From Pseudacidovorax sp. (GTDB lineage: Bacteria > Pseudomonadota > Gammaproteobacteria > Burkholderiales > Burkholderiaceae_C), in NCBI RefSeq assembly GCF_017991995.1, contig NZ_JAGOPN010000001.1, forward strand, positions 372,001 through 436,000: a stretch of DNA of 64,000 nucleotides, read 5' to 3'. A program made the position numbers and the translations under genes. The notes below the pieces were generated by a model that saw nothing but the letters and a program-made list of their open reading frames with translations, was not told the origin of the DNA and did not search any database. Of the stretch, positions 44,501-53,857 are shown in pieces (positions within the stretch are counted from its first letter, which is position 1; every line of letters begins with the position of its first letter).

Positions 44501-45823
44501 ATGACTTCCACAGACGCTCTTCACACCGACAGCGCCGACACCGGCACCGCCCTGCGCTTCATCACCTGCGGCTCGGTGGACGACGGCAAGAGCACCCTCA
44601 TCGGACGCCTGCTGGTGGACAGCCGCGCCGTGCTGGCCGACCAGCTGGCCGGCGTGCAGCGCGGCGGCGAGACCGACCTGGCGCTCCTGACCGATGGCCT
44701 CTCGGCCGAGCGCGAGCAGGGCATCACCATCGACGTCGCCTACCGCTATTTCTCGACCGCCAAGCGCAAGTTCATCATCGGCGACGCGCCGGGGCATGAG
44801 CAGTACACCCGCAACATGGTGACGGCGGCCTCCAGCGCCGATGCCGCGGTGGTGCTGGTCGACGCTACCAAGCTGCCCTGGGCGGCCGAGGTGGGCGACG
44901 GCGAGGTGGTGGTGCGCGAGCTCCTGCCGCAGACCCGCCGCCACATGCTGCTGGCCCACCTGCTGCGCGTGCAGTCCATCGTCGTCGCCATCAACAAGCT
45001 GGACGCGATCGACGATGCGGCGCTGGCCTTCGAGCGCATCTCGGGCGCGCTGAACGACTTCGCGGCCGCCGCCGGCGTGCGCGTGGAAGCCATCGTGCCG
45101 ATCTCCGCCCTCAAGGGCTGGAACGTGACCGAGCCGCACCGTGAAGGCGCCGCCGGCTGGGCCGGCTACGAAGGCCCGAGCCTGCTCGAACTGCTGGAGG
45201 CGCTGCCCGTGACGGCCGCCGAGACGCAGCAGCCCTTCACCTTCCCGGTGCAGTGGGTGGAGAAGTTCTCGTCGTCGGCCGACACCAGCCAGGGCCGCCG
45301 CATCTTCTGGGGCCGCGTCGGCGGCGGCCAGGTGGTGCCCGGCCAGCGCGTGACCGTGCTGCCCAGCGGCCAGACCGCCACCGTGGCCCGCGTGCTCGAC
45401 CATGTGCGCCGGGAGCACGGCGTGGCCGCCGGCCACAGCGCCGGCATCGTGCTGGACCGCGAGGTCGACGTCTCCCGCGGCGACTGGCTGCTGGAACCCG
45501 GCGCCTTCGAGCCGACGCGCGAGATCACTGCCACGGTTGCCTGGCTGGACGACGAGCCGCTGGTGCCCGGCCGCGTCTACTGGGCGCTGCAGGGCCACCG
45601 CTGGGTCAAGGCCAAGGTGCAGAAGATCGTGGACCGGCTCAACATCGCCACGCTGGGCGCCGAGGCCGCCACGCAACTGGACGCCAATGCCATCGGCCAG
45701 GTCGTGTTGGCCCTGCAGCAGCCACTGGCCGTGCAGCCCTTTACCGCCTCGCGCACGCTGGGATCGCTGGTCCTGGTCGACACGGCCTCGCACCGCACTT
45801 GCGCAGCCGTTCTGGTGCGCTGA
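44501..45823 (+). CDS. cysN: sulfate adenylyltransferase subunit 1 (GTPase)
   Basis: 440-residue elongation-factor-like GTPase that drives APS formation by CysD. Motifs: GSVDDGKST (G1), GITIDVAYR (G2), DAPGHEQYTRNM (G3), NKLDAID (G4). It stops at the end of the EF-Tu-like domains, so there is no fused APS kinase (CysC). Starts at TTG 44480 and ATG 44492 are also in frame; none has a clear ribosome site. Confidence 0.94.
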   Translation: MTSTDALHTDSADTGTALRFITCGSVDDGKSTLIGRLLVDSRAVLADQLAGVQRGGETDLALLTDGLSAEREQGITIDVAYRYFSTAKRKFIIGDAPGHEQYTRNMVTAASSADAAVVLVDATKLPWAAEVGDGEVVVRELLPQTRRHMLLAHLLRVQSIVVAINKLDAIDDAALAFERISGALNDFAAAAGVRVEAIVPISALKGWNVTEPHREGAAGWAGYEGPSLLELLEALPVTAAETQQPFTFPVQWVEKFSSSADTSQGRRIFWGRVGGGQVVPGQRVTVLPSGQTATVARVLDHVRREHGVAAGHSAGIVLDREVDVSRGDWLLEPGAFEPTREITATVAWLDDEPLVPGRVYWALQGHRWVKAKVQKIVDRLNIATLGAEAATQLDANAIGQVVLALQQPLAVQPFTASRTLGSLVLVDTASHRTCAAVLVR

Positions 45824-45970
45824 GCGGCCATGCCCGGCCCTCGCACCGGGCACGCCGAGCACCTTCAAATCCTTTCTGGCGCCGTTGCCAGTGCTGCCCA
45901 TGTCCGCGAAGGCATGGGCCGCCCTTTACAATCTCGGGTTTTTCCCGACTCCTTCACCAGCCATCCAGCC

Positions 45971-46300
45971 ATGACCCACGTCGTTTCCGAGAACTGCATC
46001 CGCTGTAAGTACACCGATTGCGTCGACGTGTGTCCCGTGGACTGCTTCCGCGAGGGGCCGAACATGCTGGTGATCGACCCGGACGAGTGCATCGACTGCG
46101 CGGTGTGCATTCCCGAATGCCCGGCCAATGCCATCTACGCCGAGGAAGACCTGCCGGCTGACCAGCTCGCCTTCATCAAGCTCAATGCCGAGCTGGCCCG
46201 GGCCGACGGCTGGAAGAGCATCACCAAGCGCAAGGCCGCGCTGCCCGATGCCGACGAGTGGAAAGACAAGCCCAACAAGCTGGCCGAACTGGTCAAGTAA
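45971..46300 (+). CDS. fdxA: 7Fe ferredoxin FdxA
   Basis: 109 residues. The N-terminal half carries both cluster motifs ([17 protein letters not shown] and [12 protein letters not shown]), the pattern of a [3Fe-4S][4Fe-4S] ferredoxin; the tail [10 protein letters not shown] is typical of FdxA. Preceded by TACAATCTCGGGTT (45927), a likely -10 region. The flavoprotein 18 bp downstream may be its reductase. Confidence 0.95.
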   Translation: MTHVVSENCIRCKYTDCVDVCPVDCFREGPNMLVIDPDECIDCAVCIPECPANAIYAEEDLPADQLAFIKLNAELARADGWKSITKRKAALPDADEWKDKPNKLAELVK

Positions 46301-46318
46301 GCCGATCCGATTGAGCGC

Positions 46319-47368
46319 GTGACCGGCCAGGCCCCTTCCCCGCACCTGGACACCGGCGCCCTCATCATCGGCGCCGGCCCGGCGGGCCTGTTCCAGGCCT
46401 TCCAGCTGGGCCTGCTCGAAATTCCCTGCCGCATCGTCGACGCCCTGCCCCATGCGGGCGGCCAGTGTGTCGAGCTCTACGGCCACAAACCCATCTACGA
46501 CATTCCCGGCACGCCCGTCACTACGGGGGCTGGGCTTGCCGAGTCATTGCTGGTGCAGATCGCGCCGTTCGACGTGCCGATGTACCTCGGCGAGCAGGTG
46601 GCGACGCTACAGCGCGAGCAACCGGGCAATGCGGATTCCCATTGGCTGGCCACCACCTCGGCCGGCACCGTCTTCCGCGCGCAGGCCGTCGTGATCGCGG
46701 CGGGCGTCGGTGCCTTCGTGCCCAAGAGGCTGGGCGTCGAAGGCGCCGAAGCCCATGAGGGCCACCGCCTCTTCTACCACCCGTCGGACCTGTCACGCTT
46801 CGCCGGCCAGTCGGTGGTCGTGCATGGCGGTGAGGAAGCGGCCGTGGAGGCGGCGCTGGGCCTCGTTGGCGTGGCACGCGAGGTGACACTGCTGCACCGC
46901 CGCGACGTCTTCCGCGCCGATGAGGCGCTGCTCGCCGCCTTGCGCGAGCGCATCGACGCGGCCGACATCCACATCGCCATCGGTCAGCCCAGCGCCTTCG
47001 ACGGCAGCGTGCTGACCATCGACACGCCGGAAGGCACATCCCGCGCCCTGACGCTCGATGCGCTGGTCGTCTGCCAGGGCATCTCGCCCCGCCTCGGCCC
47101 CATCGCCGACTGGGGGCTGGAACTGGAACGCAAGCAGATTCCCGTCGACACCCAGCGCTTCCAGACCCGCGAAGCCGGCCTCTACGCCGTCGGCGACATC
47201 AACACCTACCCCGGCAAGCGCAAGCTGATCGTGAGCGCCTTCCACGAGGCCACCCTGGCCGCCTGGGCGGTGGCCGAACGGGTGTTCGACGGCAAGGTGC
47301 CGCCGCTGCAATACACCACCACCAGCACCCGCCTTCGCGAACTGTTGCGCGCCGCGCCGCAGCCTTGA
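46319..47368 (+). CDS. ferredoxin--NADP reductase-like flavoprotein (thioredoxin-reductase fold)
   Basis: 349 residues. FAD motif IIGAGPAGLFQAFQLGLL; PHAGGQCVELYGHKPIYDIPG is diagnostic for the thioredoxin reductase-like ferredoxin NADP reductases. The redox CxxC of thioredoxin reductase is missing. NAD(P) motif VVVHGGEEAAVEAAL; last FAD segment YAVGDINTYPGKRKLI. GTG start, 18 bp after fdxA. It probably transfers electrons between NADPH and the neighbouring FdxA. Confidence 0.9.
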   Translation: MTGQAPSPHLDTGALIIGAGPAGLFQAFQLGLLEIPCRIVDALPHAGGQCVELYGHKPIYDIPGTPVTTGAGLAESLLVQIAPFDVPMYLGEQVATLQREQPGNADSHWLATTSAGTVFRAQAVVIAAGVGAFVPKRLGVEGAEAHEGHRLFYHPSDLSRFAGQSVVVHGGEEAAVEAALGLVGVAREVTLLHRRDVFRADEALLAALRERIDAADIHIAIGQPSAFDGSVLTIDTPEGTSRALTLDALVVCQGISPRLGPIADWGLELERKQIPVDTQRFQTREAGLYAVGDINTYPGKRKLIVSAFHEATLAAWAVAERVFDGKVPPLQYTTTSTRLRELLRAAPQP

Positions 47369-47407
47369 CGGGTGGCAAGCCGCGCCGCCCTCCCACTCTT
47401 ACAATCC

Positions 47408-47576
47408 GCCCTTCGCTAGGGGTGCCGGGCTTCGCTGGAAGCCGGGCTGAGAAGACACCCTTTGAACCTGTTCGGCCGGCCCGACGCATCGTCCAAGGTG
47501 CAAAGGCCAGCCGGAGCCGCGGAGCGCCTCAGGCGCTTCAGGCCTGAGGTAATCCTCGCGCAGGGAAGCAGCTCCG
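47408..47576 (+). ncRNA. TPP riboswitch (THI element)
   Basis: Thi-box hallmarks in order: CTAGGGGTGCC, GGGCTGAGAAGACACCC, TTTGAACCTG, then the distal CGCAGGGAAGC. The region between has an extra stem (CCTCAGGC / GCCTGAGG), a P3 extension. It lies 88 nt before the cytX start. Control is probably at translation; no T-rich terminator hairpin is seen. Confidence 0.9.
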
Positions 47577-47663
47577 GTGGCCCGCATGGGCCTGCGCCGG
47601 GCCAGAAGGGGCCGGTGCCGTCGGCAGTGCTTCTTGTGCCCGACCGCTCTGGAGCAACGACGC

Positions 47664-48995
47664 ATGGCCTTGAACGACGCATCCACCCCGCCCGCCAACG
47701 AGGCGCTGACCCCACTGCCCGACGCCCGCCGCGCCTTCCGCTGGCACGACCACCTGTCGCTGTGGTTCAGCTTGGGCGTCGGCCTGCTGGTGATGCAGGT
47801 GGGCGCCTTCCTGGTGCCGGCGGTGGGCACGCGCGATGCCGTGGTTGCCATCGTGGTCGGGTCGCTGATCGGCGCCGGGCTGCTGGCGTGGACGGCGCGG
47901 CTGGGCTGCCAGACCGGCCTGGCCAGCGCGGGCCTGATGCATTCGGCCTACGGCAGCGTGTTCGCTCGGCTGCCCGTGGTGCTCAACATCGTGCAGCTGG
48001 TCGGCTGGACCACCTTCGAGCTGGTGATCATGCGCGAGGGCACCCAGGCCATCGCCAAGCAGGCCTTCGGCCTGTCGCTGGATTCCGTGGGCGGTGCGCT
48101 CGCTGCCACGCTGTTGTGGGGCGCCGTGCTGCTGGCGCTGCTGTCGGGCTCGATGGTGTCGCTGGTGCGGCGCTTCGTCAGCCGCTTCGGCCTGCCGCTA
48201 GTGGTGCTGTCGCTGATCTGGCTGACCTGGCAGTTCGCCGGCAGGCTGCAGGCGCAGGGCTTCGAGGCCTTCTGGCAGCGCCAGGGCGACGGCAGCATGG
48301 GCCTGTTCAGCGCCATGGACCTGGTGATCGCCATGCCCGTCTCCTGGCTGCCGCTGGTGGCCGACTATGCGCGCCATGGCCAGCGCGCCCAGCCGGGCAA
48401 GCCGGGCGGCGCCTTCACCGGCACCTGGATCGGCTATGCGGTGGCCAACCTCTGGTGCTACGCGCTGGGCGTGATGGTGGCCAGCACGGCGGCGCCCGGT
48501 ACCACGCTCGTGATGGCACTGCTGCTGGCCCAGGGTGGCCTGGTGGCGCTGGGCCTGATCCTCATCGACGAGCTGGACAACGCCTATGGCGACGTGTACT
48601 CAGGCTCGGTGTCCATGCACAGTCTGCGCCCGCGCTGGAGCGTGCGCCGCTGGGGTCTGCTGATCGCGCTGGTCTGCGTGGCTCTGGCGCTGGTGCTGCC
48701 CATGCACGCGCTGGAGCCCTTCCTGCTCATGCTCAGTTCTGTGTTCGTGCCGCTGTACGGCGTGATCCTGGGCCGGCTGGGCGGTGGCGGCGTGCCCTTG
48801 CCGGCCGGCCGCAACGTGGACCTGAGCGCCGCCGCACTGTGGATCGCCGGCATCGCCGTCTACCACGGCTGCGCGGCCTGGGCGCCGCAGTGGGGCTCGG
48901 CCCTACCGGCGCTGCTGCTGACCTTCGTGCTGGCCCGGCTGACGCGGCCTACAGCGGCAGGCGCACCGTCGGCTGCGGTGCGAACCCATGGTTGA
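47664..48995 (+). CDS. cytX: NCS1-family transporter CytX, probable hydroxymethylpyrimidine permease
   Basis: 443-residue NCS1 permease with about 12 helices (LWFSLGVGLLVMQVGAFLVP, IVQLVGWTTFELVIM, AMDLVIAMPVSWLPLVADYAR). Family members import cytosine or related pyrimidines. A TPP riboswitch just upstream marks this one as CytX, moving the thiamine pyrimidine precursor. RBS GGAGCAACG. Its last 47 bp overlap the convergent thiD. Confidence 0.9.
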   Translation: MALNDASTPPANEALTPLPDARRAFRWHDHLSLWFSLGVGLLVMQVGAFLVPAVGTRDAVVAIVVGSLIGAGLLAWTARLGCQTGLASAGLMHSAYGSVFARLPVVLNIVQLVGWTTFELVIMREGTQAIAKQAFGLSLDSVGGALAATLLWGAVLLALLSGSMVSLVRRFVSRFGLPLVVLSLIWLTWQFAGRLQAQGFEAFWQRQGDGSMGLFSAMDLVIAMPVSWLPLVADYARHGQRAQPGKPGGAFTGTWIGYAVANLWCYALGVMVASTAAPGTTLVMALLLAQGGLVALGLILIDELDNAYGDVYSGSVSMHSLRPRWSVRRWGLLIALVCVALALVLPMHALEPFLLMLSSVFVPLYGVILGRLGGGGVPLPAGRNVDLSAAALWIAGIAVYHGCAAWAPQWGSALPALLLTFVLARLTRPTAAGAPSAAVRTHG

Positions 48996-49785
48996 GCGGG
49001 CCGTGGCCTTCGCCCACCTTGACGGTCACCCCGGCCTGCATGGCACCACGCACATAGTCGCGGGCCTGGGCCACGGCCTCGGGCAGCGGCTTGCCCAGCG
49101 CCAGGCCGCAGGCGATGGCCGAGGACAGCGTGCAGCCCGTGCCATGCAGGTTGCGGCTCTGGATCCGCGGTGCGGCGTAGCGGTGGCGCTCGCCGCCGGC
49201 CATGGCCAGCAGGTCGACGACCTCGTCGCCGGGCAGGTGTCCGCCCTTGAGCAGAACGCCCTGGGCGCCCTGCGCCAGCAGTTCGGCCGCGGCGCCATCC
49301 AGCGCATCGGCGTCCGCAATCGCATGGCCCACCAACAGCGCCGTCTCGTCCAGGTTGGGCGTGATCAGCACCGCACGCGGGAAGAGTTCGGCCACCAGCC
49401 GCTCCACCGTCTCGGCGGCGATCAGCCGGTCGCCGCTGGTGGCGACCATCACCGGATCGAGCACCACGTTGGGCAGGCGGTAATGGTCGATGGCCCAGGC
49501 GACGACCTCGACCACCTCGGGCGCATGCAGCATGCCCAGCTTGACGGCATCGACGCCGATGTCCTCGATCACGGCCTGCAGCTGGGCCTTGAGGAAGGCG
49601 GGCGGCACGGCATGGATGCCGCTCACGCCGCGGGTGTTCTGGGCAGTGAGGGCCGTGATGGCGCTCATGCCATAGCAGCCCAGTGCGGCGAAGGTCTTGA
49701 GATCGGCCTGGATGCCGGCGCCACCGCCGCTGTCGGAGCCGGCGATGGTGAGCACGCGCGCATAGCGCTGGGTGGGAAGGGTCAT
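48949..49785 (-). CDS. thiD: hydroxymethylpyrimidine/phosphomethylpyrimidine kinase
   Basis: 278 residues: TIAGSDSGGGAGIQADLKTF at the N terminus, KLGMLHAPEVVEVVAWAI, DPVMVATSGDRLI and the ATP/anion-hole motif NLHGTGCTLSSAIA. It phosphorylates the pyrimidine moiety for thiamine twice. On the opposite strand to the other thi genes, convergent with cytX and only 41 bp from divergent thiO. Confidence 0.96.
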   Translation of the reverse strand: MTLPTQRYARVLTIAGSDSGGGAGIQADLKTFAALGCYGMSAITALTAQNTRGVSGIHAVPPAFLKAQLQAVIEDIGVDAVKLGMLHAPEVVEVVAWAIDHYRLPNVVLDPVMVATSGDRLIAAETVERLVAELFPRAVLITPNLDETALLVGHAIADADALDGAAAELLAQGAQGVLLKGGHLPGDEVVDLLAMAGGERHRYAAPRIQSRNLHGTGCTLSSAIACGLALGKPLPEAVAQARDYVRGAMQAGVTVKVGEGHGPLNHGFAPQPTVRLPL

Positions 49786-49826
49786 GGGGCGGAAATTATG
49801 CGTGCAGCAGTGAAGGGGGCCGTTCG

Positions 49827-50927
49827 ATGACGGACACCACGATGGACTTCGACAAGGCCTGGGTACTGGGCGGCGGCCTGATGGGCCGGCTGATGGCACT
49901 CAGCCTCGCCCGCACCGGTTGCGCGGTGGAAATGCACGAGGCCCAGGGCCCTGATGCCCAGGGCGCCGCCGCCCGCGTGGCGGCGGCCATGCTCGCGCCA
50001 CTCGCCGAATCGGCCGTGGCGCCGCTGTCGGTGGTGCGCATGGGCGAATATGCCCTCGGACGGTGGCCGCAGCTGCTGGCCGAGCTGCCGGCGCCGGTGT
50101 TCTTCCAGCAGGCCGGCACACTGGTCGTCTGGCACCGGCAGGACGCCGCCGACGCCGGCCGCCTGGGCCGCACCCTGGTCCACAACCAGGCGCAGCAGCC
50201 CTCGCTGGCGGCGCCGCAGTCGCTGGACGCCACAGCCCTTGCCGAGGCCGAACCTGCCCTGGCCGGCCGCTTCATGCAGGGCCTGCTGCTGCCGGGCGAA
50301 GGCCAGCTCGACAACCGCCAGCTGCTTGCCGCGCTGCAGCAGGCGCTGGAGGCGCATCCCCGGGTCACCCTGCACTGGCACAGCGCCCGCAGCCCGCAGG
50401 ACCTGTCCCCCGGCCCGCGCGAGCGCGTCATCGACTGCCGCGGCCTGGGCGCGCATGCCCAGTGGCCGGCCGTGCGCGGCGTGCGCGGCGAAGTGGCCCG
50501 CATCCATGCGCCCGAGGTCACGCTGCAGCGGCCCACGCGCCTGGTGCATCCGCGCTACCCCATCTACATCGCGCCCAAGCAGGACCACCTGTTCGTGATC
50601 GGCGCGACCGAGATCGAATCGGACGACATGTCTCCGCCCAGCGTGCGCTCGGTGCTGGAGCTGCTGTCGGCCGCCTACACCGTGCACAGCGGCTTTGCCG
50701 AGGCGCGCATCGTCGAGATCGCCGCCCAGTGCCGCCCCACCCTGCCCGACAACCTGCCCGCGCTGCGCTGGCTCGGCGAGCGGGTGCTGCAGATCAACGG
50801 CCTCTACCGACACGGCTTCATGATCGCGCCCGCCATGCTCGACGCCGCGATGCAGAGCCTGCAGCACCGCGAATCGCCGCTGGCCGAGCGCCTGCAGATC
50901 GGCATCGAACACCTTCCCGCCCGATGA
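49827..50927 (+). CDS. thiO: FAD-dependent glycine oxidase, thiamine thiazole branch
   Basis: 366-residue D-amino-acid-oxidase-fold protein: nucleotide motif VLGGGLMGRLMALSLARTG, RVAAAMLAPL, HPRYPIYIAPKQDHLFVIGATE, LYRHGFMIAPAM. It makes iminoglycine for the thiazole ring. The ATG lies 41 bp from thiD; no separate riboswitch is present. Its stop overlaps thiS (ATGA). Confidence 0.92.
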   Translation: MTDTTMDFDKAWVLGGGLMGRLMALSLARTGCAVEMHEAQGPDAQGAAARVAAAMLAPLAESAVAPLSVVRMGEYALGRWPQLLAELPAPVFFQQAGTLVVWHRQDAADAGRLGRTLVHNQAQQPSLAAPQSLDATALAEAEPALAGRFMQGLLLPGEGQLDNRQLLAALQQALEAHPRVTLHWHSARSPQDLSPGPRERVIDCRGLGAHAQWPAVRGVRGEVARIHAPEVTLQRPTRLVHPRYPIYIAPKQDHLFVIGATEIESDDMSPPSVRSVLELLSAAYTVHSGFAEARIVEIAAQCRPTLPDNLPALRWLGERVLQINGLYRHGFMIAPAMLDAAMQSLQHRESPLAERLQIGIEHLPAR

Positions 50928-51124
50928 TGAACATCCTGCTCAACGGCGAGCCACGCGAGCTGCCTCACGGCGCCACGCTGGCCGACGCCATCGCCCTGCT
51001 CGACCCCGCCCCGCCCTTCGCCGCCGCCGTCAACCGCGACTTCGTGCCCCGCTCGGCCTATGCCGGCCGCGCCCTGCAGCCGGGCGACGAGGTCGAGGTG
51101 ATCCGCCCCGTCACCGGGGGTTGA
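50924..51124 (+). CDS. thiS: sulfur carrier protein ThiS
   Basis: 66-residue ubiquitin-like carrier ending in the essential diglycine (RPVTGG). Two adjacent ATGs give MMNILLNG; the first overlaps the thiO stop as ATGA. It supplies sulfur to ThiG as a C-terminal thiocarboxylate. Confidence 0.94.
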   Translation: MMNILLNGEPRELPHGATLADAIALLDPAPPFAAAVNRDFVPRSAYAGRALQPGDEVEVIRPVTGG

Positions 51125-51150
51125 GATGCTGACCACGCCTGCGCCCTGCC

Positions 51151-51185
51151 CCCTCTCCCCAACCCTCTCCCGCGAGGGGAGAGGG
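51151..51185 (+). repeat. dispersed intergenic repeat, family B, copy 1
   Basis: 35 bp CCCTCTCCCC-A-ACCCTCTCCC plus CGCGAGGGGAGAGGG, folding as a 9-bp hairpin. Located between thiS and thiG. The same unit with two changes lies inverted at 57026-57060. This kind of CCCTCTCCC repeat is common in many proteobacteria. Confidence 0.75.
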
Positions 51186-51250
51186 AGGAATGCCGCTTCG
51201 CTGAGCGACTGGCTCGACGGCGCTGCGGCCATCGACGAAAGGACACGCTC

Positions 51251-52072
51251 ATGACCATCTCCGAACCCGCCGACGCGCTGGTGCTCTACGGCCAGCGCTT
51301 CCAGAGCCGGCTGTTGCTGGGCACCGCCCGCTATCCCTCGCCCGACGTGCTCGAGGCCGCCGTGCAGCGCGCCCGGCCGGCCATGCTCACCGCCTCGCTG
51401 CGCCGCCAGAGCGCGGCGCCCGGCGGTGCCAAGGCCGACAACGGCTTCTGGGAACTGCTGCGCCGCCTGGACGTGCCGGTGCTGCCCAACACCGCCGGCT
51501 GCCACAGCGTGCAGGAGACCATCGCCACCGCCCACATGGCGCGCGAGCTGTTCGACACGCCCTGGATCAAGCTGGAGCTGATCGGCGACGACTACACCCT
51601 GCAGCCCGACACGCTGCAACTGGTGGGCGCGGCGGATCGGCTGATCAAGGACGGCTTCCAGGTGCTGCCCTACTGCACCGAGGACCTGGTGCTGTGCCAG
51701 CGCCTGGTCGATGTCGGCTGCCAGGCCGTGATGCCCTGGGCCGCGCCCATCGGCACCGGCCGCGGGCCGGTCAACCCCTACGCCATGCAGGTGCTGCGCG
51801 AGCGGCTGACGGTGCCCATGCTGGTCGACGCCGGCCTGGGCCTGCCCTCGCATGCCTGCCAGGTGCTGGAGTGGGGCTACGACGGCGTGCTGCTGAACAC
51901 CGCCGTCGCCCTGGCGCAGGACCCGGTGGCCATGGCCGGCGCCTTTGCCGACGCGGTGGCCGCGGGGCGTGCCGCCTTCCGGGCTGGCGCCATGAGCGCG
52001 CAGGACGCGGCCCAGCCCAGCACGCCCGTCCTGGGCACGCCCTTCTGGCACCACGCCCAGAACGGTGGCTGA
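51251..52072 (+). CDS. thiG: thiazole synthase
   Basis: 273 residues, TIM-barrel: [38 protein letters not shown], the Schiff-base lysine region [57 protein letters not shown]. It forms the thiazole from deoxyxylulose phosphate, ThiS thiocarboxylate and iminoglycine. Follows thiS by 126 bp that include a repeat. Confidence 0.96.
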   Translation: MTISEPADALVLYGQRFQSRLLLGTARYPSPDVLEAAVQRARPAMLTASLRRQSAAPGGAKADNGFWELLRRLDVPVLPNTAGCHSVQETIATAHMARELFDTPWIKLELIGDDYTLQPDTLQLVGAADRLIKDGFQVLPYCTEDLVLCQRLVDVGCQAVMPWAAPIGTGRGPVNPYAMQVLRERLTVPMLVDAGLGLPSHACQVLEWGYDGVLLNTAVALAQDPVAMAGAFADAVAAGRAAFRAGAMSAQDAAQPSTPVLGTPFWHHAQNGG

Positions 52073-52129
52073 GCCTTGCTCGGCGGTGCACTGCTGGGCG
52101 CCGCCGCCCACAAGAACACGGAGCCATCC

Positions 52130-53047
52130 ATGAACGCCCACCAGATCGAGACCGCCATCCTGGCCGCCCACCGCAAACGCTTCGACGGGCATCCGCCGGT
52201 GCAAGCCGGTCCCTTCCATGACGAAGACCCGGTCTACCGCGGTGCCAAGGCGGCCTGCGCGGCGCTGGGCTTCATCGAGGTGGATGCCGAATGCCTGGGC
52301 CGCGCCTGGCAGGCGATGACCAAGCGCCAGGGCCGCTTCGACGCCAATGCCTGGCCGGACAATCCTGCCGACTTCGGGCTGCGCGACTTTCCGCCCCAGT
52401 CCCGCGGCGATGCCTTCGCGCCCTGCCCTGTGGCGCTGGGCCTGTACGCCGTGCTGCCCGACGCCGAATGGGTCGGCCGCGCGGCGCGGGCCGGCATCCC
52501 GACGGTGCAGCTGCGCTTCAAGTCCGACGACGCAGCGGCCGTCGCCCGCGAGATCGACGCCGCCATCGCCGCCGTCCAGGGCACCGACGCCCTGCTCTTC
52601 ATCAACGACCACTGGCGGCAGGCCATCGCGGCCGGCGCCTACGGCGTGCACCTGGGCCAGGAAGACCTGGACGCGCTGACGGCGGACGAGGTCCAGGAAC
52701 TGCGCGCCTCCGGTCTGCGCCTGGGCGTCAGCACCCACGGCTATGCCGAGATGGTGCGGGCCGATGCCGTCAGCCCCAGCTACCTGGCTCTCGGCGCGGT
52801 GTTCCCGACGACGCTCAAGAAGATGGCGACCGCACCACAGGGCCTGGCGCGCCTGCATGACTACGCGCGGCTGGTGCGCGGCTATCCGCTGGTCGCCATC
52901 GGCGGCATCGACGCCGATCGGCTGCCGCAGGCGCTGGCCAGCGGCGTGGGCAGCATCGCGGTGGTGCGGGCCTTCGTGGGCGCGGACGACCCCGAGGGCG
53001 CAGCCCGCCTGCTGATGGCCGCGATGCGAGAAGCACCCCAGGCCTGA
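52130..53047 (+). CDS. thiE: thiamine-phosphate synthase with N-terminal extension
   Basis: 305 residues against about 210 for ordinary ThiE. The C-terminal two thirds is ThiE: GIPTVQLRFKSDD, FINDHWRQAIAAGAYGVHLGQEDL, LGVSTHGYAEM, YLALGAVFPTTLKK, GYPLVAIGGIDADRLP, VGSIAVVRAF. About 105 N-terminal residues (ETAILAAHRKRFDGHPP, AACAALGFIEVDAEC) match no domain I know. ATG with GGAG upstream; a TTG 54 bp upstream is also open. Confidence 0.93.
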   Translation: MNAHQIETAILAAHRKRFDGHPPVQAGPFHDEDPVYRGAKAACAALGFIEVDAECLGRAWQAMTKRQGRFDANAWPDNPADFGLRDFPPQSRGDAFAPCPVALGLYAVLPDAEWVGRAARAGIPTVQLRFKSDDAAAVAREIDAAIAAVQGTDALLFINDHWRQAIAAGAYGVHLGQEDLDALTADEVQELRASGLRLGVSTHGYAEMVRADAVSPSYLALGAVFPTTLKKMATAPQGLARLHDYARLVRGYPLVAIGGIDADRLPQALASGVGSIAVVRAFVGADDPEGAARLLMAAMREAPQA

Positions 53048-53131
53048 ACCTGGAGCGCTTCTCGCGTCCGCTTCGCCGCGGCCTGGGCACCGATAGTGCC
53101 GCCGCGATCAACGCGCGGTCGACAGCATCGC

Positions 53132-53857
53132 TCAGACGATCTGGTCGTCGTCGAAGGAACCGCCGTCGAAGCCCGACCAGTCGCCGCCGGCGTCATCGGC
53201 CAGTTGCCGCGTATCTCCACCGCCGCCGCTGCCATCCTCGTAGAAGTTCTGGGTGACGTTCTCGATCACCTCGGGCGTACCGACATTGCCGCCGCCCAGG
53301 CCCAGGAAGCCACCGCCGCCTGCGCCGCTGCGGCCACCGAGCAGGTGCTCGATGCCATTGAACAGGAACATGCCGCCCGCCACCCCGGCCGCGGCGCTGG
53401 CGGCCTGGCCCAGGAAGCTCGGGCCGCTGCTTGGGGCCGGCGCTGCCGCGGGCGCGGCGCCGAAGAGGCGTTCGCGCCATCCGGGTGCCGCAGCGGGTGC
53501 AACGGCCGGCGCACCGGGGGCATAGCCCGAGGGCGCGCCGCGGTAGGCAGGCCGGCCCGGGTTGTAGGCATCCGGATCGGCCGTCTCGCGCCCGAAGCCG
53601 GGCTCCAGACCGCGCTGCAGGAAGGCGGCGCCGCCCGGGTCGGCCGGCGCGGCGGCGCGTTGCGCCAGTTGGCGCTGGGCGTCCTGCAGCGCATGTTCCA
53701 GCAGCAGCGTGCGCTGGGTCAGCAGGTACAGCGCATCGGGCTGGCCGGCCAGGCGTTCGCGGATCAGCGCATCGGCCTGGGGGTCCTTCTGCACGCCGTG
53801 CACTGCGGCCAGCCGCTGCAGCAGGTCTTCGAGCATGGACAGTTCTTGGGGTGTCAT
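53132..53857 (-). CDS. DUF2076 family protein
   Basis: 241 residues: N-terminal helical segment (MTPQELSMLEDLLQRLAAVHG, ADALIRERLAGQPDALYLLTQRTLLLEHAL), an Ala/Pro-rich middle, a hydrophobic glycine-rich stretch (FLGQAASAAAGVAGGMFLFNGIEHLLGG) and an acidic C terminus. This is the DUF2076 layout; function unknown, probably membrane- or periplasm-associated. It is 133 bp upstream of the regulator gene stop on the same strand. Confidence 0.82.
   Translation of the reverse strand: MTPQELSMLEDLLQRLAAVHGVQKDPQADALIRERLAGQPDALYLLTQRTLLLEHALQDAQRQLAQRAAAPADPGGAAFLQRGLEPGFGRETADPDAYNPGRPAYRGAPSGYAPGAPAVAPAAAPGWRERLFGAAPAAAPAPSSGPSFLGQAASAAAGVAGGMFLFNGIEHLLGGRSGAGGGGFLGLGGGNVGTPEVIENVTQNFYEDGSGGGGDTRQLADDAGGDWSGFDGGSFDDDQIV

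Noticed and set aside
49786-49826. A second TPP riboswitch before thiO
   Set aside because: The gap is only 41 bp and has none of the thi-box strings.
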